Positions 38,501 to 49,800 of a stretch of DNA of 64,000 bases are shown one piece after another. Under the pieces are notes generated by a model. The model was not told the origin of the DNA. It was given only the letters and a program-made list of their open reading frames with translations, and ran no database searches. Source of the DNA: Lentzea californiensis (GTDB taxonomy: Bacteria; Actinomycetota; Actinomycetes; Mycobacteriales; Pseudonocardiaceae); NCBI RefSeq assembly GCF_024648825.1, contig NZ_JANBBE010000020.1:59425-123424 (forward strand), given 5' to 3'. The position numbers and the translations under genes are program-made. Position 1 is the stretch's first letter. Each line of letters starts with the position of its first letter.

Positions 38501-40827
38501 CGCGGCGCGGAGTACGTCAGCTCCGCGGTCGCCCGGCCGAACTCGTCGAGGATGCCGTCCATCAGCGCCGAGTGCGACGCGTGGCTGACAGCGAGCTTCT
38601 TGGCCTTGCGGCCCCTGTCCTTGAACCGCTGGGCGATGGCCATGGCGGTCTCCTCGTCACCGGAGATCACCACCGAGGTCGGTCCGTTCAGCGCCGCGAA
38701 CCCCACCAGGCCGGTCAGCTCGGGCGCGACCTCCTCCTCCGAGGCCTGGATCGCCACCATCGCGCCGCCCGGCGGCAGCGAGTTCATCAACCGGCCGCGG
38801 ATCGCGACGATGCGCGCGGCGTCGGCCAGCGACCAGACGCCGGCGACGTGTGCCGCGGCGAACTCACCGATGGAGTGCCCCGCCACGAAGTCCGGGGCGA
38901 CACCGAAGGACTCCAGCAGCCGTGCCACCGAGACCTCGACGGCGAACAACGCGGGCAGCATGTAGTCGATCCGGTCGAGCAGGGCGGAGTCCTCCGCGAA
39001 CATCACGTCGCGCAGCGGCTGTGGGAGGTGGGCGTCGAACTCCCCCGCCACGGCGTCGAAGATGGCGGCGAACGAGGGGTGCGCCGCGCACAGGCTGCGG
39101 CCCATGCCCAGGTACTGCGCCCCTCCGCCGGTGAACAGGAAGGCGGTCTTGCCGTTGCTCGCGCTGCCGTGCAGGACCTGGTCGCTCCTGCCGCCCTCGG
39201 CGAGGACGGCCAGGCCGTCGAGGAGGCCGCGCCGGTCGCCGGCGAGAACGACTCCCCGCTCGGCGAGCGCGGTCCGGCCGGTGGCGAGCGAGTACGCGAT
39301 GTCGAGCGGGCTCGCGGCGGGATCGGCGTCCACTGTGGACCGAAGGCGCCTGGCCTGCGCCGCCAGCGCCTCGCGGTTCGTCCCGGACAGCACGACGGGA
39401 ACGGGCGGATGGTCGCCGGAGCGGTCCTCGGCGGCCACTTCGGCGGGCACCTCTTCGAGGATCAGGTGGGCGTTGGTTCCCGAGATGCCGAAGGACGACA
39501 CGCCGGCGCGGCGCGGCTGGTCGTGCCGAGGCCACGCCTGGGCCTGTGTCAGCAGCTCGACGGAACCCGACTCCCAGTCCACGAACGGCGTCGGGGTGTC
39601 GACGTGCAGGGTCTTGGGCAGCGTGTCGTGTTGCAACGCCATCACCATCTTGATGACGCTGCCGACGCCCGCGGCGCACTGCGTGTGGCCGATGTTGGAC
39701 TTCAGCGAGCCCAGCCACAGCGGCCGGTCACCGGGGCGGTCCTGCCCGTAGGTCGCGAGGACCGCCTCTGCCTCGATCGGATCTCCGAGCCGGGTGCCGG
39801 TGCCGTGCGCCTCGACCACGTCGACGTCCCTGGTCGACAGCCGGGCGTCGGCGAGCGCCTGCGCGATGACGTTCTTCTGCGCGGGTCCGCTGGGTGCGGT
39901 GAGCCCGTTCGACGCACCGTCCTGGTTGATCGCCGAACCCCTGACGACCGCGAGCACCTTGCGGCCGTTGCGCCGGGCGTCGGAGAGCCTTTCGAGCATC
40001 ACCATGCCGACGCCCTCGGACCAGCCGGTGCCGTCGGCGGCTTCGGCGAACGACTTGCACCGCCCGTCGGGCGACAGACCGCGCTGACGCGAGAACTCGA
40101 CGAAGACGCCGGGCCCGCCCATGATGTTCGCGCCACCCGCCAGAGCGAGGTCGCACTCACCGCTGCGCAGCGCCTGCACGGCCAAGTGCATCGCCACGAG
40201 CGACGACGAGCAGGCGGTGTCCACCGAGACGGCGGGGCCTTCGAGCCCGAGGCTGTAGGCGATCCGGCCGGAGTGCACGGAGCACGTGGTGCCGGTGAGG
40301 AGGTACCCCTCCACGTTCAGGGCCTGTTCGTGCAGCCGCGGCCCGTACTCCTGCGACGAGACGCCGGCGTACACGCCCGTCTTGGTGCCGGCCAGCGAGC
40401 CGGGGGCGATGCCCGCCCGCTCGATCGTCTCCCACGTGACCTGCAGCAGCAGGCGTTGCTGCGGGTCCATCGCCAGTGCCTCACGCGGGGAGATGCCGAA
40501 GAAGTCCGCGTCGAACTGGTCCGCCGTGTGCACGAAGCCACCGGTGGTCGCGTAGCTGCTGCCGGAGGCCTCCGGATCGGCGTCGAACAACCCGTCCAGG
40601 TCCCACCCGCGGTTGGTCGGGAACGAGGAGATCCCTTCCCGTTCCTCGTCGACCAGTCGCCACAGGTCCTCGGGACTCTCGACGTCACCGGGATAGCGGC
40701 AGGCCATCCCGACGATCGCGATCGGTTCCCTGTCGCGGGACTCGGCCTGGCGCAGGCGCGTCCTGGTCTGCTGAAGGTCCGCGGTGAGCTTCTTCAGCAG
40801 GCCGACCAGCTTTTCTTGATCCGCCAT
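35524..40827 (-). CDS. PKS-B, single KS-AT-DH-KR-ACP module (module 3 if colinear)
   Basis: This 1767-aa module should add one unit and leave a double bond. It has a coiled-coil docking helix (MADQEKLVGLLKKL start); KS Cys206; AT Ser652 in GHSIGE; DH His956 in DHAVMGTVIVPG with LLDAALH; KR with GGTGDLG near 1352 and LDD (B type); ACP Ser1672; and a C-terminal docking tail with IDEMDADELVKRVM. Two AT features are unusual: the entry motif reads GGGAQ rather than GQGSQ, and the specificity motif reads HASH. This leaves malonyl versus methylmalonyl open. The start at 40827 follows GAGG at 7-nt spacing, and PKS-A ends 53 nt upstream. The tail differs in class from those of PKS-A, C, D and E and pairs with the PKS-C head. 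Confidence 0.95.
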
Positions 40828-40880
40828 CTCACAACCTCAAAAGGAATGTTGACCAGGACAGGGGGTGCTAATGGCTTGCC

Positions 40881-43800
40881 TCAGGACAGGCCGAACTCTC
40901 GTTCCAGGAAGTCGACGAGCTCGTCGGCCGACGCGTCCGCCAGGTCGCCGCCCGCGGCGTCACCCGGCCCGGCCGCCGTCGCCGAGAACGTCGACAGCAG
41001 CTCCTCGAGTCGCAGCACGATCGTCAGGTGGCCGTCGCCGTCGACCGCGAGCAAGCTCGTCTCCAGGCGGTCGAGCTCGGCGAGCACGGCGGCCGCGGAC
41101 ACCTTGGCGGCTCCCTGCGGAGCCAGCAGCTGCTTCAGGTGAGCCGCGAGCGCGACCGTCGTCGGGTGGTCGAAGACGGCCGTCGCGGACAGCCGGACCT
41201 CCGCGGCGGCGTTGAGCCGGTTGCGCAGCTCGACCGCCGTCAGCGAGTCGAGGCCGATGTCCGTGAACGGCTTGGTCGTCTCCATCGCCGCCACGTCGCT
41301 GTGGCCGAGGACGGCGGCGGCGTGCCCGCGGACGAGGTCGACCAGGAGGGCGTTCTGCTCCGTCTCGGTCAGGGAGGCGAGCCGGTCCGCCAGCGAGGAC
41401 GACTGGGCCGCCTCGGTGACCCGGCGGGGTGCGGCCCGGCCGAGCTCGTGCCAGATCTGGTTGATCTCGTTGTGCTTGGCGAACTTGCGCAGTGCGGCGC
41501 GGTCGAGCTTCACCGGGACGGCGAGGGGCTCGTCCGCGCGGAGCGCGTCGTCGAACAGGGCCATGCCCTCGGCCGTGGCCAGTGCGCCGAAGCCCTCCTG
41601 GTTCATCGCGTCCAGGTCGGCCTGGGTCAGCGCGGCTCCCATGCCGTCCTCCCACAGGCCCCACGCGTGGGCCTGGCCGACGTGGCCGCTGCCGCGGCGG
41701 TGCTCGGCGACGGCGTTGACGAAGGCGTTGGCCGCGGCGTAGTTGGCCTGTCCCTCGGTGCCGGTGATGCTGCTGATCGAGGAGAACAGGACGAACCGCG
41801 CCAGGTCGAGGTGCCGGGTGAGGTCGTGCAGGTGCCAGACCGCGTCCACCTTCGCGCGCTGCACCGCGTCCAGCCGCGCGGGCGTGAGCGATCCGAGCAG
41901 TCCGTCGTCGAGCACACCGGCGGTGTGCACGACGGCGGTCAGCGGCCGGTCCCCCGGGATGCCGTCCAGCACGCCGCCCAGCGCCTCGCGGTCGGCGGTG
42001 TCGCAGGCGGCGACGGTCACGGTTGCTCCGAGCCCGGCCAGTTCGGCACGCAGCTGCTCGGCGCCCGGCGCTTCCGCTCCACGCCGGCTGAGCAGCAGGA
42101 GGTGGCGGATGCCGTGCTCGGCCACGAGATGACGTGCGACCGCGCTGCCGAGCGCACCGGTACCGCCGGTGACCAGGACCGTTCCGTCCTGGTCCATCGG
42201 CCTGGGCAGGGTGAGCGCCACCTTGCCGACGTGTCTGGCCTGGCTGATGAACCGGAACGCGTCCTGCGCCTGGAAGACGTTCCAGGTACGGGTGGGCAAC
42301 GGGGTGAGCTCCCCGCGTTCGAACAGCGCGTCCAGCTCCGCCCAGATCTCGGCGATCCGGTCCGGTCCGGCGTCGATCAGGTCGAACGCCCGGTAGGTCA
42401 CGTGACGGTGCCGCTCGCCCACCTCGGCGGGGTCGCGGACGTCGGTCTTGCCCATCTCCACGAAGTGGCCGCCGTGGGTGACCAGGCGCAGCGACGCGTC
42501 TACGAAGTCGCCCGACAGCGCGTTGAGCACGACGTCGACACCGCGTCCGACGGTCGCCGCGCAGAAGACGTCCTCGAAGTCGAGGTCACGCGACGACGCG
42601 ATGTGCAGGTCGTCCAGCCCGGCCTCGCGCAGGACGTCCTGCTTGCCGGTGCTCGCGGTGGCGAAGACCTCCGCACCGAGGTGGTGCGCGATCTGGGTCG
42701 CGGCCATGCCGACCCCTCCCGCGGCGGCGTGGATCAGGACCGACTGGCCCTTCTCGAGCCGGCCGAGGTCGAGAAGGCCGTAGTACGCCGTCAGGAACAC
42801 CAGCGGCACCGCGGAGGCCTGTTCGAACGTCCACCCCCGCGGCATCCGGGTGACCAGCCGGCGGTCGGCGTCGGCGACGGGTCCGATCCCGCCGATGACC
42901 AGTCCCATCACCCGGTCGCCCGGACGCAGGTCGGTCACCTGCGAGCCGACTTCGAGCACCACGCCGGCGGCCTCGTTGCCGATCGTCCCGGCGTCTCCCG
43001 GGTACATGTCGAGCACGGTCAGCACGTCGCGGAAGTTCAGCCCGGCGGCACGGACGCCGATGCGCACGTCGCCCGGCGCGATCGGCTCCAGCACACCGGG
43101 GTGGGGCGTCAGGACCAGGTGGTCGAGCGTGCCCTTGCCCGACATCCCGAGCCGCCACGCGTCCGTTCCCGCCGGGGGTGACAGCCGGTCCTTGGCCGCG
43201 GGCACGATCCGGGGCGCGAAGACCTGGTCGCCGCGCACCGCCAGCTGTTGTTCCCCCGACCCGATCAGCCTGCCCATCAGCTCGTGCCCGATCGCCGCGC
43301 CGGGTTCGGCGTCGACGAGCAGGAAACGGCCGGGGTACTCCTGCTGCGCGGTGCGGACGAGACCCCAGACGACTGCGGTCGCCGGAGTGTCCACTGTGGA
43401 GTCGACTGCGACCGCGCCCTGCGTCGCCACGACGAGCTGAGAGCCGGCGAACCGGTCGTCCGCCACCCAGCGCTGCAGGACGCCGAGCGTCCGGTGGGAC
43501 AGCCTGCGCGCCGCCTCGGGCACGTCCGCGTCGTGGTCCACCGGCACGTGCAGGACGACGTGCGCGGGAGTCCGGCCGCCGATCGCCTCGTAGTCCGTCC
43601 ACTCGACGGCGTCGCCGAGCACCGCCGGTGCCCACTCCACGCGCAACGACCAGTCGTTCTGCCGTTGCGACTGCAGTCCTTCGGCGGAGATCTCCTTGAG
43701 CACCAGGGACTCCACGGTCATCACCGGCTCACCGGCGCTGTCCGCCACCCGGATCGACCAGGTGCCACCGCTCTCCTCGCGCAGCCTGACCCGCAGTGCG

Positions 43801-46800
43801 CCGGCACCGGACGCGTGCAGGGTGACGCCGTTCCACACGAACGGCAGCGACAACGGCGTGTCCTCGGCCAGGCCGATCGCGTGCAGCGAGGCGTCCAGCA
43901 GTGCCGGGTGCAGTCCGTAGTCCGGGTGGCTCGTGTCGTCCGGGATCGTGACCTCGGCGAAGACGTCGTCACCCAACCGCCAGGCGGCGGCCAAGCCCTG
44001 GAACGCGGGGCCGTAGGAGAGACCGGTGCGGGCGAGCTCCTCGTAGCGGCCGGTGACCGCCACCGGCTCGGCTCCGGCCGGGGGCCACTCCCGGAGGTCG
44101 AAGTCCGATGCGGGCGCGGCGGGCACGAGGGAGCCTGTGGCGTGCCGCGTCCAGGGATCTCCGGTGAGCGAGCTCGCCGGGCGCGAATGCACGCTGATGG
44201 ACCGGCGGTCGTCCGCGGCGGCCGGACCGACCTGCACCCGGATGTCCACCGCGCCCGACTCCGGCAGCACCAGCGGGGTCTGGAGGGTCAGCTCCTCCAC
44301 GGTGCCGCAGCGGACCTCGTCCGCCGCGCGAACGGCCAGTTCGACCAGGCACGCCCCAGGGACGATCACCTGGTCCAGCACGACGTGGTCGGTGAGCCAG
44401 CCGTGGCTGGCACGGGAGAGGCAGCCGGTGAAGAGGAACCCGTCCCCTTCCGCGAACTCGACGGCCGCACCGAGCAGGGGGTGCTCGGCGGGGGCGAGGC
44501 CGAGCCCGGTCGTGCCGGCCTGCGTGCGCGGCGCCTTCAGCCAGTACCTCCCGTGCTGGAAGGCGTACGTCGGCAACGGCACCCGCCGGGCACCGGGGAA
44601 CATGGCGTCCCAGGCGACGGGCACGCCGTGTGCGTGCAACCGCGCGAGCGCCGTGGTGAACGACTTGACCTCGTCGTGCTTCTTGCGCAGCAACGGGATG
44701 AAGACGCTCTCCTCCTCCGCGCTCTCCGCGCCCAGTCCGGACAAGGAGCTGTCCGGGCCCAGCTCGACGAACCGCGTCACCCCGAGCTCCGCGCACGCGG
44801 CCACCGCGTCGGCGAACCGCACGGGCTGCCGCGCGTGCCGGACCCAGTACTCCGGCGACGTGACCTCACCCGGCCCGGCCAGGGCACCCGTCACCGTGGA
44901 CACCATCGGAACCACCGGTTCGCGGTACTCGATCGACTCCGCCACCGCACGGAACTCGTCCAGCATCGGCTCCATGAGCACCGAGTGGAACGCGTGCGAC
45001 ACCGACAACCGCGTGCACTTCCGGCCCCGCGCGGTGAGCTCCTCGACCGCCGCCAGAACCGGACCTTCCACACCGGACAGCACCACCGAACCGGCACCGT
45101 TGACCGCGGCCGGCGACACCTCGTCCGACAGGAACTCCTCGATCTCGTCCTCACTCGCCCGCACGGCCACCATCACGCCGCCGGACGGCAGTTCCTGCAT
45201 CAAGCGTCCACGCGCCACGACCAACCGGGCCGCGTCGCTCAGGGACAGCACACCGGCCACGTGCGCGGCCGCGATCTCCCCGATCGAGTGCCCCACCAGG
45301 AACTCCGGCCGGACACCCCACGACTCCACGAGCCGGAACAGCGCCACCTCGACGGCGAACAACGCCGGTTGCGCCACCGCGGTCCGGTTCAACGCCTCTG
45401 CATCAGCGCCGAACACCACCTCGCGCACGCCCGGCAGCAGCTCGCACACCTCGTCGAAGACCGACGCGAAGACCGGGTACGTGTCGTACAAACCGCGTCC
45501 CATTCCCAGCCGTTGCGAACCCTGACCGGCGAACAGGAACGCCACCGGTCCACTGAGGACAGAACCTTCCACCACGTCGGCGCCTGCCCCGCCGTCGGCG
45601 AGAACGTCCAGGGCTGACAGCAGTTCCTGGCGGTCCGCTCCGGTCACGGCGGCGCGCGCCTCCAGTCCGGCGCGAGTCGTGGCCAGCGAGAAGCCGATAT
45701 CCGCCGGGGACAGGGTCGCGCCGGCGCCGGCGAAGGCGCTCAGCCGCCGCGCCTGCTCCCGCACCGCCTCCGGCGTCCTGCCCGACAGCACCCAGGCGAT
45801 CCGGGAGCCGGAGTGGTCCTCGCTCGTCGCGCGGGCATGGACGTCCGTTTGGTCCGGAGCTTCGAGGATCACGTGCGCGTTGGTGCCGGAGATGCCGAAC
45901 GAGGAGACGGCCGCCCGCCGCGGCCGGTCGGCCGCGGGCCAGGGAACCTGCTCGGTCAGCAGCGACACCGCACCGGTGTCCCACTCGACGTGCGGTGTCG
46001 GAGCGTCCACGTGCAACGTCGCGGGCAGCGTCTCGTTGCGCATGGCGAGGATCATCTTGATCACGCCCGCGGCACCGGCGGCGGCCTGCGTGTGCCCGAA
46101 GTTGGACTTGACCGAGCCCAGCCACAGCGGCGGCCGTCCTGCACGGTCCTGGCCGTAGGTGTTGAGCAGTGCCTGCGCCTCGATCGGGTCGCCGAGCCGG
46201 GTGCCCGTGCCGTGCGCCTCCACCGCGTCCACGTCCGAAGTGGACAGACCGGCGTTGGCCAGTGCCTGCCGGATCACCCGCTGCTGCGACGGACCGTTCG
46301 GCGCGGTCAAGCCGTTCGACGCGCCGTCCTGGTTCACCGCGGAACCGCGGACCACCGCCAGCACCTCGTGGCCGTTGCGCCGCGCGTCCGACAGCCGTTC
46401 CAGCACGAGCACGCCCACACCCTCGGACCAGCTGGTCCCGTCGGCGGCGGACGCGAAGGACTTGCTGCGCCCGTCGGCGGCCAGGCCGCGCTGGCGGGAG
46501 AAGTCCACGAAGGTCTCAGGCGTCGCCATGACCGTGACGCCGCCTGAGAGAGCCAGCGTGCACTCCCCTGAGCGCAACGCCTGCGAGGCCAGGTGCAGGG
46601 CGACGAGCGACGACGAGCAGGCGGTGTCGACCGTGACGGCCGGCCCCTCCAGTCCCAGCGTGTAGGCCACCCGGCCGGACAGCACGCTGGCCGAGGTGCC
46701 GGTGCCGATGTAGCCCTCGACCTCTTCGGGGATCGCCCCCAGGCTGTGGGCGTAGTCGTAGTACATGACCCCGGCGAAGACGCCGGTCCTGCTGCCCTTC

Positions 46801-49800
46801 AACGACAGGGGGTCGAGACCGGTGTTCTCGAGCGACTCCCACACGACCTCCAGCAGCAGGCGCTGCTGCGGGTCCATCGCCAGCGCCTCACGCGGCGAGA
46901 TGCCGAAGAACTCGGCGTCGAACGCGTCGGCGTCGTGCAGGAACCCGCCCTCGGTCGCGTAGGAGGTGCCGCGGTGGTCGGGGTCGGGGTGGAACAGGTT
47001 GTCCAGGTCCCAGCCGCGGTTCGCCGGAAAGCCGGAGATGGTGTCCGTGCCCGACGCGACGACGTTCCACAGGTCCTCCGGCGAGCCCACACCTCCCGGG
47101 AAGCGGCACGCCATGCCGACGATCGCGATCGGCTCGTCCGTCACGGCCGAGGTGAGGACCGGAGCGTCCGGGTCGGGCTCGTCGCCGGAGAGCTGGGCGT
47201 GCAGGAACGTCGCGAGCGCGGCGGGCGTCGGGTGGTCGAAGACCACCGTGGCCGGAAGCCGCACGCCGGCGGCGGCGCTCAGGTTGTTACGCAGCTCGAT
47301 CGCGGTCAGCGAGTCGAAGCCCAGGTCGGTGAAGGCCTTGTCCTGGTCGACGCGCTCCGCGGAGGCGTGCCCCAGCACGGCGGCGACCTGGGCGCGCACC
47401 ATGCCGAGCAGCGCCTTCCGGCCGGCCTTCGTCCCGGCCTGCGGCGAGGCAGCGGCGGCGACGCGCCGCGACCTCGTCCTGACCAGCCGGTCGAACAGCG
47501 GCGGGAGGAGCGAGTCGCGGGACCGTGCCTCCAGAGCGGCGAGGTCGAGCCGTGCCGTGACGGCGAGCGGCAGGTCGGAGGCCAGCGCCGCGTCGAACAG
47601 CGCGAGGCCTTCGTGCTCCGCCAGGGCCGGGAAGCCCTGCCCGGCCGCACGATCGGCTTCCGCCGAGCTCAGACCACTGCCCATGCCCAGCTCCCACAAC
47701 CCCCACACGAGGGACTGGGCCGGCAGGCCGTTCGCGCGGCGGTGCAGCGCCAGCGCGTCGAGGAAGCTGTTGGCGGCGGCGTAGTTGCCCTGCCCGGCAC
47801 CTTCGAAGAGTCCGGACGTGGAGGAGTACAGGGCGAACAACGACAGGTCGAGGTGGCTCGTCAGTTCGTGCAGGTGCCAGGCGCCGTCGACCTTCGGGCG
47901 GAGCACGCCCTCGATGCGCTCCTCGTCGAGCGACGTGACGACGCCGTCGGCGAGTGTGCCCGCGGTGTGCACCACGCCGATGAGCGGGCGATCCGCGGGG
48001 ATGGCGCCGAGGACGGATTCCAGGGCCGCTCGATCGGCCACGTCGCACGCGCTGATCGTGACGTGCGCGCCGAGTTCGGTGAGTTCGGCGCTCAGCTCGG
48101 CGGCTCCCGGCGACTCGGCGCCGCGGCGGCTGGTCAGGACCAGGCTCGTGACTCCGTGGGCCGAGACCAGGTGCCTGGCCAGCGCCGCTCCGAGCCCACC
48201 GGTGCCACCGGTGATCAGGACGGTGCCGTCGGTGGGCAGGACCCGCTCGGCGCCGGCCGGAGCGCGGACGACGCGGGGCGCGAGCAACACGCCTTCGCGC
48301 ACGGCCAGCTGAGCTTCACCGCTCCCGGCGGCGGCACCGACGAACTCCAGCGGGCCGTCCAGGAGGACGAACCGCCCGGGGTGTTCGGCCTGCGCCGCGC
48401 GAACCAGACCGCACACCGCCGAGGAGGCGACGGCGGTCACGTCCGGACCGGCCGCGCCGGTGGTCACCACGACGAGACGGGAGTCCGTGTACCGGACGTC
48501 GGCGAGGAAGTCCTGCACTGCCGCGAGCACGGTGCGGATGGCCTCACGCGCGCCGGCCGGACCGTCGTCCTCCGGCGAGACGAACAGCGCCAGCACGCCG
48601 GGGACGGCGTCCACCGCGCCCCAGGTCGTCCACGCCGGTGAGTTGTCGGTGGGCACGGACACCCAGTCCACCGTGTACAGACTGGGGGCAGTGCTCTGCG
48701 CGGCCGCGGACGGCGCGCGGGACACGAGCGAGTCGACCGTGAAGACCGGCGCACCGGCCGGGTCGACGGCGTGCAGGCTGACCTCGTCGGCGCTCTTGAC
48801 GGTGATCCGCACGCGGAGCGACGTCGCGCCGACCGCGTGCACCGACACGCCGGACCACGAGAACGGCAGCCGTGCACGCCCTCCGTCGTCACCGGCTCCG
48901 CCGAACCCGATCGCGTGCAGCGAGGCGTCGAGCAGGGCGGGGTGCACGGCGAACTCCGCTGCGGCCACAACAGCCGACTCGGGCAGGGTGACCTCGGCGA
49001 ACACCTCGTCCCCGGCGACCCACACACCGTGCAACCCGCGGAAGACGGGGCCGTAGGCCAGGCCGGTGGCGGCCAAGTCGTCGTACACGCCGTCGAGTGA
49101 GACCTCCCGCGCTCCGGCGGGCGGCCACGACGTCGTGGACAGCTGATGCGGTGCCGACGGCTTCACGGCCAGCGAACCGGACGCGTGCAGAACCCACTCG
49201 CCGGCCCCCGGAAGCCGGGAGTGCACGCTGATCGCGGCCCTGCCGGCGGAGTCGACGGGGCTGGACCGCACCTGCAACTGCACGGACTCGGACTCCGCGA
49301 GCACCAGGGGCGCCTGCAGGGTCAGCTCTTCGACCGCGCCGCACCCGGCTTCTTCGGCCGCCCGCACCGCGAGGTCCAGCATCACCGCGCCTGGCACGAC
49401 AACGCGGCCGAAGACGACGTGGTCGGCCAGCCACGGGTGTGTCGCCAGGGACAGCCGTCCGGTGAGCACGCGACCTTCCCCGTCGGCCAGGGCGACGGTC
49501 GCGCCCAGCAACGGGTGGTCGGACGGCTCCAGGCCCAGCGTGGCCGCGTCGGCCGCGGCCGATCCGGCCAGCCAGAAGTGCTCGCGCTGGAAGGCGTAGG
49601 TGGGCAGCTCGACGGTGGTCGCGGACGCGGGGAACACCGCGGCCCAGTCGACTCGCGCGCCGCGCACGAAGGCGTGGCTCACCGCGCTGAGCGCCTCGAT
49701 CTCCTCCGGGCGGTCGCGGCGCAGCACGGGCCGGAACAGCACGTCGGCGTCGTCCGTCAGGCAGTCGGCGGCCATCGCGGAGAGCACACCGTCGGGGCCC

